Source of the DNA: CBDFMG01 sp965221205 [NCBI: bacterium]
GTDB taxonomy: Bacteria > SM23-31
NCBI GenBank assembly: GCA_965221205.1
Contig: OZ244870.1
Location: forward strand, 744,001 to 808,000
Direction: 5' to 3'
Length of the DNA stretch: 64,000 nucleotides
Part shown: piece after piece, positions 48,060-54,844 of the stretch
Layout: each line of letters starts with the position of its first letter
Position numbering within the stretch: position 1 is the first letter of the stretch
The notes under the pieces: generated by a model
Seen by the model: only the letters and a program-made list of their open reading frames with translations
Told to the model about the DNA's origin: nothing
Database searches by the model: none
Made by a program: the position numbers and the translations under genes

Positions 48060-48902
48060 ATGAAATCAAATATCAATTTATTAATCCCCTTTACCTTAAG
48101 CTTATGTTTTTCAGTTTCTTGCAGCCTCTTTAATAAAGAGCAGTCTGTCGCAAAGGTTGGAAAAACTGAACTGACACGCGCTGAGCTTGATATGAGAATA
48201 GAGCAAATTGGGACAAACAATGATTTTGAAAATGCACAGCGGCAATTTGTTAATAAGTGGGTAGACCGGGAATTGCTCTATCAAGAAGCACTTCAGAACA
48301 AATTTGAGACAACACAGTTTATGGAAGCAGAGATAGAACGTATTCGAAAAAACATGATTGTTAATCTGTTTCTGAAAAGTCAGATTGACTCAATTATTTA
48401 TACCTCTGATAAAGAAATCAAAGACTATTACACCGAACATTCTCATGAATTCATTGCAGAATCCGACTATTTTCAGTTTGTGTCTCTCAAAGTGTTCGAT
48501 CAATCATTTTCTCAACAAATTCAGAAAGAATTAAATAATGGCACTGACATTAACATTGTTCATGCAACTTCGCCCGATCTCTGTGAAATCGTTAGTAGCG
48601 GTTCAGATTATTTGCCGGACACAATTCTTGATAATTTATTTGCAGCAGAACTGAAGAAATTAAAAACGGGTAGCAATTTCACCCGTGTTGGAATCAATAA
48701 CGAAATATACTACGTAAAATTAATGAACCATGTCGAAAAAGGTGAAACTAAATCGCTGGAAATGGTATTTCAAAGCATACAGCAAATACTCATGTATAAC
48801 AAATATCAGAAAAGATATACGGATCTTATTTCACGGCTTCGAAAGAGTTATTCATTTGAAATTACCTTAGGCGTCTCTGCTCAATCGGTTGAGCAGCAAT
48901 AG
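48060..48902 (+). CDS. SurA/PpiC-like lipoprotein with degenerate PPIase domain
   Basis: 280 residues. Lipobox SVSCSLFN marks a lipoprotein. The N-terminal helical part (AKVGKTELTRAELDMRIEQI ... QFVNKWVDRELLYQEAL) is the SurA-N/trigger-like chaperone fold. The following region has the parvulin boundary (KEIKDYYTEHSHEF) but no clear parvulin active-site motif. It is probably a periplasmic chaperone for outer-membrane proteins, working with the SurA-like gene 9 bp downstream. Confidence 0.75.
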   Translation: MKSNINLLIPFTLSLCFSVSCSLFNKEQSVAKVGKTELTRAELDMRIEQIGTNNDFENAQRQFVNKWVDRELLYQEALQNKFETTQFMEAEIERIRKNMIVNLFLKSQIDSIIYTSDKEIKDYYTEHSHEFIAESDYFQFVSLKVFDQSFSQQIQKELNNGTDINIVHATSPDLCEIVSSGSDYLPDTILDNLFAAELKKLKTGSNFTRVGINNEIYYVKLMNHVEKGETKSLEMVFQSIQQILMYNKYQKRYTDLISRLRKSYSFEITLGVSAQSVEQQ

Positions 48903-48911
48903 GAGGAGTGT

Positions 48912-50255
48912 GTGAACATTTTCAGATTAGGTGGTTTTTTATTAACATTCTTGTGTGTCGTGATATCTGTTTTTGCACAAACGAAGGTTGACGGTGTAGC
49001 GGCTGTTGTCGACAATCAGATTATTCTATATTCTGAAGTTTTCACACTTGCCGAACAAGAAGCAGCGACATTAAAATTAAATCGAAGCTCTGAACCCGAC
49101 AAGTTTGTCGAGATAATCGAGAAGTGGTTAACCATTCTTATCGATAACAAAATACAGATCGTCGCAGCTGAAAATGACTCTCTTGTTGCCGGTTTTGTCT
49201 TTGCTGAAAATATTCAGGAACAGGTTAATGGTCAAATCCAGAGTGAAATACAACTCCGCGGCTCAGAGCAGGCGGTGGAGAACTTTTGGGACATCTCTAT
49301 TCAGGAACTGCGGGATCTCTTATCGAAGCAGACCCGTGAACGGCTTTTGATTGAGGAACTCCAACGCCGGAAAACCGCTGATGTTTCAATTTCGAGATCA
49401 GAAATCGAACAGTTTTGTGAAACGTACAAGGATAGTATACCGCTGTATCCCGCAGCCTATGATTTAAACCACATTCTTATAGTACCCTCAAATACCGCGG
49501 ATGTCATTGAGGCAAAAAAAGTGTTTATGGATTCGCTTCGGCAGCGAATTGTGAACGGTGAAGATTTTGCAGCCATGGCACGCAACTTTTCCGAAGATCC
49601 TGGCTCAGCAGCAAATGGAGGTGATTTAGGATGGCAAACACCCGGCACCTTTGTGTCCGAGTTCGACAGCACTGTTGCAACACTTTCTCCAAGCCAAATA
49701 TCGGGTATTGTACACTCAGAATTCGGATTCCATATTATACAGCTTTTAGAGCGAAGTGGAACACGTTTCCGCTCCCGGCATATTCTATCACTCCTTGTGG
49801 CAACCGAGGAAGATGCGCGCAAAGCGGTTGATGATCTTAACAGTTATCGCGAGAGTGCTCTTAACGGCGCACGTTTCGATTCTCTTGCTTCGCTTTACTC
49901 AGATGATCCCGAAGTTGAAACCACGAAAGGGTATATGGGCGAATGGGAGATCGAACGGCTTCAAAGTGTCCTTCCGGAATTCATTCAGGCAATTGCCAAT
50001 CTTAATGATGGTGAAATTTCCGAACCATTTAAAACTCAATTCGGTTACCATATAGTCAAATTGAACAAATACTCGACAGAACGGCAGCGCAATACCACTG
50101 ATGATTATGACTACATTTATCAGATAGCACTCCAAAACAAAAAAAACATGCATTATGTCGAGTGGGTACGAAATATAAAAGAGAACGCCTATATCGAGAT
50201 TAAGATGGATTTCGATGAATTTACGCTACCGGAAAGCAGCTTCTCGGTGCAGTAA
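48912..50255 (+). CDS. surA: SurA-like periplasmic peptidyl-prolyl isomerase
   Basis: 447 residues from a GTG placed 6 nt after AGGAGG. A signal peptide ends at SVFAQT. The SurA_N chaperone domain begins VDGVAAVVDNQIILYSEV. Two parvulin domains follow: the first with HILIVPSN ... ARNFSEDPGSAANGGDLGWQ, the second with RHILSLL ... SLYSDDPEVETTKGYMGEWE and FGYHIVKLN. It helps fold outer-membrane proteins in the periplasm. It is the last intact host gene before the foreign island. Confidence 0.88.
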   Translation: MNIFRLGGFLLTFLCVVISVFAQTKVDGVAAVVDNQIILYSEVFTLAEQEAATLKLNRSSEPDKFVEIIEKWLTILIDNKIQIVAAENDSLVAGFVFAENIQEQVNGQIQSEIQLRGSEQAVENFWDISIQELRDLLSKQTRERLLIEELQRRKTADVSISRSEIEQFCETYKDSIPLYPAAYDLNHILIVPSNTADVIEAKKVFMDSLRQRIVNGEDFAAMARNFSEDPGSAANGGDLGWQTPGTFVSEFDSTVATLSPSQISGIVHSEFGFHIIQLLERSGTRFRSRHILSLLVATEEDARKAVDDLNSYRESALNGARFDSLASLYSDDPEVETTKGYMGEWEIERLQSVLPEFIQAIANLNDGEISEPFKTQFGYHIVKLNKYSTERQRNTTDDYDYIYQIALQNKKNMHYVEWVRNIKENAYIEIKMDFDEFTLPESSFSVQ

Positions 50256-50311
50256 TTTTCTATTGATGTATATACTAAGGGAAGTTATCCATATAACTAG
50301 CCAAAAACACC

Positions 50312-50341
50312 TTGACAAACCCTATTAGGTTTTTGTATACT
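50312..50341 (+). promoter_or_regulatory. Promoter with palindromic spacer, orphaned
   Basis: TTGACA (50312-50317), 18-bp spacer, TATACT (50336-50341). The spacer holds AAACC-ctatta-GGTTT-like dyad symmetry. A strong GAGGAGG site and ATG follow (ATG 50359), but the frame stops after MGSLKRER. The layout is typical of self-regulated HTH or toxin-antitoxin operons, so it is probably what remains of one. Confidence 0.5.
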
Positions 50342-50381
50342 ATCTGAGGAGGTTAAATATGGGAAGCCTGAAGAGAGAGAG

Positions 50382-50663
50382 ATAATCACCCTTTACCAGT
50401 TTCTTCAAATCTTCCCCAATGAATCCGCCGCCGATATTCCGGACAGCGGAGCAAGCCAACAAGAAACCTCATCGCTCATCGTTGTAAAGTAAAGGTTGCC
50501 GGAAGCACTTCAGCATAAAGAGCAGGTCTATCATGTGGAAGTCCAAATCCCTTATTTAAGGGAATATCAAGTCGGAAACTCGCCGGTGATTTAGGGGTAA
50601 AGCAATCTACGGCTTGGTTACTTGCTCATAAAACCGGAATCAAAGAGAGAGTCAAAATATAAA
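50382..50663 (+). pseudogene. Relic of an IS1595-family transposase
   Basis: Pieces in different frames match consecutive parts of ISXO2/IS1595 transposases: IITLYQFLQIFPNESAA (N terminus), GCRKHFSIKS ... IMWKSK (zinc-ribbon end), and GISSRKLAGDLGVKQSTAWL then LAHKTGIKERVKI (HTH region). The DDE domain is absent. It is decayed beyond function. Confidence 0.6.
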
Positions 50664-50751
50664 CTTGGAAGACAAGGTGGAAAGGGCTGCCGTTTTCTAT
50701 GTCCTTAATCGTACCTCTTTTTCTGGAACTACACTGATAGCAGGATTATAA
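50662..50751 (+). pseudogene. Relic of a D12-class N6-adenine DNA methyltransferase
   Basis: An open stretch reads NLEDKVERAAVFYVLNRTSF then SGTTLIAGL and a stop. This matches the conserved 'VERAA.FFVLNRTSFSGTTLSGG' block of Dam-type/D12 methyltransferases. Nothing else of the enzyme is recognisable. Confidence 0.6.
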
Positions 50752-50989
50752 AACCGGTGATAAAAACTCAAGCGAATTGCTTATTCTCAGCCCCGGTCTA
50801 CTACCATGAAAAATTGGACAGATTCAGGCAAAGCCTTTGAATACGCTGCTGCGCTAGTCGGGTAGCTTTGATGTACGAGCCTGAAATAACGCCTCGTGAA
50901 GCATTCAAAGCACAAAAGAACAGCAAAAATGCCTGAAAGCTGCTGATAAAGCAATAACATTTCTAATTGCCTACAATGAAGGAAGATAT

Positions 50990-51646
50990 ATGACTGTGGG
51001 AACTGACGATTCGCGTTCTACCGATCACCTTCCGAGCAGCGCATCGTTACGGAAAACAGTCCGCCAACATCTTCTACGCCTCGGATTCTCCGAGAACTGT
51101 GATGGGTACTTTGTCGATGAGGAGTTGACGAAGCAAAAAATTCGGGACCTCCATGCAGCACAGCGGCTGGAAGTCTTAGAGCAGAATCGGTCCTTTATTG
51201 AAGTTCACGGCTCCGAGTTAGCCGATCATTTTGCGTCCGGCAGGCAAATCGACCCATCTTTGATTGATCCAGAGCTTGTCGAAGTCAAATCTGCGTCTCC
51301 GGAATCCCGTCTATTCAGGTTTGCCTGTCTACTGTGGTCGGTTCCTGTTTCACAGGGCTTTGGCCGCCGAATCCGATTCCTTGTTCGAGACCGCCATAAT
51401 GGCTGCCTGATCGGGCTCTTTGCTCTCGGAGATCCGGTCTTTAATCTTTCCGCCCGCGACAACTGGGTCGGCTGGACACATGAAGACCGCTGTGACCGAC
51501 TCGTCCATGTCATGGATGCTTATGTGGTTGGCGCTGTGCCTCCCTATTCCCAGTTGATAGGTGGCAAACTTGTGGCAGCCTTGATGGCAAGCACAGAGGT
51601 CAAGCAAGTGTACGAGAGGAAATACCTGGGGGACGGCGAACCGTGA
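50990..51646 (+). CDS. druA: Druantia protein DruA (DUF4338), N-terminal part of a split gene
   Basis: 218 codons covering the first half of a DUF4338 protein: FACLLWSVPVSQGFGRRIRF, LVRDRHNGCLIGLFALGDPV, NWVGWTHEDR, RLVHVMDAYVVGAVPPYSQL. DruA is the signature protein of type I Druantia anti-phage systems; DUF4338 proteins also occur alone. The frame ends in TGA at 51644. The natural continuation is in the -1 frame and appears already upstream of the stop as GGRRTVISKKE, so the break is at the G5 run at 51628-51632 (one G too few, or a -1 slip site). The start ATG has GAAGGAAG upstream. This is the first gene of the island operon. Confidence 0.75.
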   Translation: MTVGTDDSRSTDHLPSSASLRKTVRQHLLRLGFSENCDGYFVDEELTKQKIRDLHAAQRLEVLEQNRSFIEVHGSELADHFASGRQIDPSLIDPELVEVKSASPESRLFRFACLLWSVPVSQGFGRRIRFLVRDRHNGCLIGLFALGDPVFNLSARDNWVGWTHEDRCDRLVHVMDAYVVGAVPPYSQLIGGKLVAALMASTEVKQVYERKYLGDGEP

Positions 51647-52182
51647 TCAGTAAGAAGGAGAATCGCGCCCGCTTGGTGGTATTAACGACAACATCAGCCC
51701 TAGGTCGATCGTCAATTTACAACCGACTCTCACTGCCGAATGGTCCTCGGTTTCGCAGGATTGGTATGACTAAAGGATTCGGTCATTTTCACCTTTCTGG
51801 ACCGATCTTCGAATCGCTTCGAAATTATTTGGAAGCCGCCGGCCATCCCTACGCTTCGGGGCACCGATTTGGTATGGGGCCAAACTGGAAAATTCGTGTT
51901 GCCCGGACCGCTTTAGAGAAGATTGGCATTGATGGAAACATCCTGAAGCACGGCGTCAAGCGAGAAGTCTATGCAATTCCATTGGCTACGAACTGGCAAA
52001 AAATTCTGTTGGGACAACAAAGGAATGTTCGTTCCTGCGTGATTTCGACTGCCGAGATCTCAGAATTCTGTTTGAGCCGCTGGATCGTACCACGGGCAGC
52101 CCGGGATAATCGTTACAAGATATTCGAGCGGAATAGGATCATGGATTGTCTGCTGAACGGCGGTCCTGGTCCAACTTGGTAG
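51643..52182 (+). CDS. druA: DruA (DUF4338), C-terminal part
   Basis: 179 codons, formally from a GTG that overlaps the preceding stop (GTGA). They give the second half of DUF4338: LVVLTTTSALGRSSIYNRLS, RIGMTKGFGHFHLSGPIFES, HPYASGHRFGMGPNWKIRVA, HGVKREVYAIPLATNW. The frame is open upstream into the first half, so the two pieces are one gene split by a single-base change or by programmed slippage. Independent translation from the GTG is possible but would give half a domain. A 2-bp gap separates it from the next ATG. Confidence 0.7.
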   Translation: MISKKENRARLVVLTTTSALGRSSIYNRLSLPNGPRFRRIGMTKGFGHFHLSGPIFESLRNYLEAAGHPYASGHRFGMGPNWKIRVARTALEKIGIDGNILKHGVKREVYAIPLATNWQKILLGQQRNVRSCVISTAEISEFCLSRWIVPRAARDNRYKIFERNRIMDCLLNGGPGPTW

Positions 52183-52184
52183 TA

Positions 52185-52621
52185 ATGGAAACAGACCTCA
52201 GAAACTGGCAGACGATCCTGGCGTGTCACTTCGCTGCGCTTCGAGACCATCGAGGTACAAACAGGTCGGGGAGCGACCCATCTTCGGCCTTGAACACGGT
52301 CTGGATACGCAGGAGGTCCAGGCGCTCGAAGCCGCTTTGCGGGCTCACATTGCTGATTGTCCGCCGTCACAAGATCACGCGCTAGCATGGATCGTCTATT
52401 CCTCTGAACTCGGCTACCGGTACTCGGGCGACGAATACTGGCAAACCTTCGAGGAGGAGACTCCCGGTTGGACTGACCATGGAGATCGCTACTGGCTTCG
52501 TCAGTGCTATCGCGAGTTCCAGAGGGAGTTCGGAGGCGCAGTGCCATCCGGTGCGTGGGCTGATCATTTCTCTATCATCTGCTGGCCGATCACGCATGCT
52601 GTCCTCCCCAAGGATCTGTAG
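52185..52621 (+). pseudogene. Protein X of the Druantia-like locus, N-terminal piece (frameshift and TAG stop)
   Basis: It begins METDLRNWQTILACHFAALR (ATG 52185), then after a one-base shift near 52250 continues YKQVGERPIFGLEHGLDTQE ... ALAWIVYSSELGYRYSGDEY, WQTFEEETPGW, HFSIICWPITHAVLPKDL to a TAG at 52619-52621. The same frame is open after the TAG (RQLARILYELRDCFSGEIL) straight into the long frame at 52688, so TAG probably replaced a CAG (Gln). I do not recognise a named domain; the position and the 'ELGYRY.GDEYW' style recall the large DruH/STY4851-like partners of DruE, which I cannot verify here. Confidence 0.5.
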
Positions 52622-52687
52622 CGACAGCTAGCGCGCATCCTTTACGAACTGAGGGATTGTTTTTCAGGAGAAATCCTTAAATCTCCC

Positions 52688-54844
52688 ATGTCGCTGTCGC
52701 TCGGCGAACTGATCGCTACGCAAAGCTGGAACGCGACATCACGTTTCCAGAACCTCACGCAGGAAAAACAGTTCTTAGGTCAAATCGCAGCGGCTCTGCT
52801 CTTCGAAGGGGAGTTCGGTACAGAAAACCTCATATATCCCGCAACGCTTAGGCGGATCGGCGAGGACCTGGACCGGGAGCGAAGGGCGCGTGAGTGGCTA
52901 AAGAGTGCACGCCAGTCTGCAAAAGCACGTGTGCAAGTCCGAGGCCTCGGCTTGCTGGAAGGAGGCACAAGACCTACCAACATCAGTCGTCTGGACGAGG
53001 CGAGAGAGGAAGTTGTGAAACTCGGAATAGAACCGCGACTTGTACTTCGCCCGACAAGTTCGCCAAGCGGTTCGTGGGAAGTCTCGCTCGAGATCCCAGA
53101 CTTTTCTCACTTGCCCCGGCGGTTCCCCCAAATCTGGCCGATACTGACTGGCTCTCGATGCGTAGTTGCAGGTTCATCCGGTCGACCCCTCGCACGAGGA
53201 CGATTTCTACACGGTGCGCAGCGTGTAGAAATCGTCCAGTGGCCGCGTACAGATGAAGTATTGCTGCAGTTCGAGCGGTCAGATCCACAGTTCGACTACC
53301 TTCTTCGTACGGAGTGTCTTCTTCGCCCCAACTCCACATGGCTTTTCAGGATCGCTTCTGACAGGCTTGCGTCCGAGCAGCCGTGTCTCGCGATTCGTAC
53401 CGATCACCCCGTGGAATCTTTTTTGATCTCGATAGACACAATGCAAATCCCCCAGCTTGAACTGACATCAGTGAATCCGGGTGAGCCAGTATTCGTCGAA
53501 CTGCCCCAACTTCCGGTTGGCCGTCATAATGTACACGTCTCCGCAACGAGTACTGCGGGCGAGACTGCACCGCTCGGCGAACTCGACATCGTGATGCGCA
53601 TCCGCGAGCGCGGCGCCAGTTCACAGGGACCGCTGTTCATCCACAGAGACCCACCGGTGCCAACGCTCGAAGAACTTTGGGAGGGGGGGAGAGCAGACAT
53701 CTCGCTTCAGGGGCCAAGCGGCCGCAACGTCAAATGCCGCGTCTCGCTGTTCGAAAGAGATGGAGAAACCGCGACTATCTCCAAACAGCTTCCTCAGATT
53801 GGCATGCCTTTCACAGCGGGTGACTGGCGAGCGCACTTCGAGAAGCACTGCCAAGATCCGAAGAATGCGCAGGAAAAGAAGAAAACACAGGAAGCTTACG
53901 ATATTTCCCACATCTGCCGGCTTGAGTTTGACGCCGACGAATTAGGTGCGTTCACAGTCTGCTGCGAGCGTGCATTCACGCCTCTCCGGTGGGCTCTCCG
54001 ACGACATGGATCCAGGCAGATTTTGCGATTACTCGATGACAGCGGAGATCCCGAACAGCCTGTAGTGAGTCGAATGGCTTTCGAGACTCCATGCATTGAC
54101 GAATCCCTTGCACCCGCTCTTGAGTATCAAGTCCCCAATTCAGGCGGGATGTACGTCGCGCGTGCAGAAAAGTTCAATGCAGCGATCATTGTTCTTCCTT
54201 CCTCAGTTCGAGAGTTCGCGGATCTCAGGTACGTCCCACATATTGAAAAACGACAGCGCTCTTTAACATCCGTGATCCGGGCAGTTGAGATTGCTGGCCT
54301 ATGGAGTCGGGCAAGGCTGCCTGGTGACATTTTTTCAATGAAACGCCAACGAGATGTTGTCGGTGTGCTTGTCCGCGAAGTCTTTTGTCTCCTCTGCGGG
54401 GAAAAGTGGGCAAAGGCAGAGGAAAAAATTATCTCAGAGACTGGCACGCTCGAAGACCTATCCCGAGCAGTGTCGAAACACCAGTTTGAGGCGGACATAG
54501 GTGCTATTCTTCTCCGCAACGTTGAAACTCTTTCGCGCGATACATGTAAGTCTCGTATTCACCTGCTCGCCTCCTTCACAAAGAAGTATCATCTCCTAAA
54601 AGGAAACGCCGCGCCCACTGGTATCGATTCTCCCAAGTGGTTCGCTGAGTTTTCGCTGAGGCTCGCAAGCGATCCCGCGGGCGTCGAAACATGGGCAGAT
54701 CAATATCTACATTCCGGGCTTGGACGTCTTCTGGAGAAGCCGACTTTGGCGAGAGCCGCGAGGTTCCTCATCATAGCGACAGATATTCACCTCCAGCAGA
54801 AAACCACATCTAGAGAACTTTACACAAGCTGGAGATGGACATGA
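52688..54844 (+). CDS. Protein X of the Druantia-like locus, main part
   Basis: 718 codons in the same frame as the preceding piece (the ATG here is internal to the original gene, which would encode about 885 residues). It begins SLGELIATQSWNATSRFQNL, has Ig/strand-rich middle parts (VEIVQWPRTDEVLLQFERSD, LPVGRHNVHVSATSTAGET) and a helical C-terminal part. No catalytic motif was seen. It ends LYTSWRWT with TGA overlapping the next ATG (ATGA), so it is translationally coupled to the helicase gene. Function is unknown; by position it would be the DruB/DruH-like component of the defence complex. Confidence 0.6.
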   Translation: MSLSLGELIATQSWNATSRFQNLTQEKQFLGQIAAALLFEGEFGTENLIYPATLRRIGEDLDRERRAREWLKSARQSAKARVQVRGLGLLEGGTRPTNISRLDEAREEVVKLGIEPRLVLRPTSSPSGSWEVSLEIPDFSHLPRRFPQIWPILTGSRCVVAGSSGRPLARGRFLHGAQRVEIVQWPRTDEVLLQFERSDPQFDYLLRTECLLRPNSTWLFRIASDRLASEQPCLAIRTDHPVESFLISIDTMQIPQLELTSVNPGEPVFVELPQLPVGRHNVHVSATSTAGETAPLGELDIVMRIRERGASSQGPLFIHRDPPVPTLEELWEGGRADISLQGPSGRNVKCRVSLFERDGETATISKQLPQIGMPFTAGDWRAHFEKHCQDPKNAQEKKKTQEAYDISHICRLEFDADELGAFTVCCERAFTPLRWALRRHGSRQILRLLDDSGDPEQPVVSRMAFETPCIDESLAPALEYQVPNSGGMYVARAEKFNAAIIVLPSSVREFADLRYVPHIEKRQRSLTSVIRAVEIAGLWSRARLPGDIFSMKRQRDVVGVLVREVFCLLCGEKWAKAEEKIISETGTLEDLSRAVSKHQFEADIGAILLRNVETLSRDTCKSRIHLLASFTKKYHLLKGNAAPTGIDSPKWFAEFSLRLASDPAGVETWADQYLHSGLGRLLEKPTLARAARFLIIATDIHLQQKTTSRELYTSWRWT

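Larger units (their letters stand above)
50256..50989. other. Relic zone at the left edge of the island
   Basis: No intact gene. It holds a good promoter with RBS and a nine-codon frame (50312-50383), fragments of an IS1595-type transposase (50382-50663) and of a D12-class adenine methyltransferase (50662-50751), then unrecognised sequence up to druA. Confidence 0.6.
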
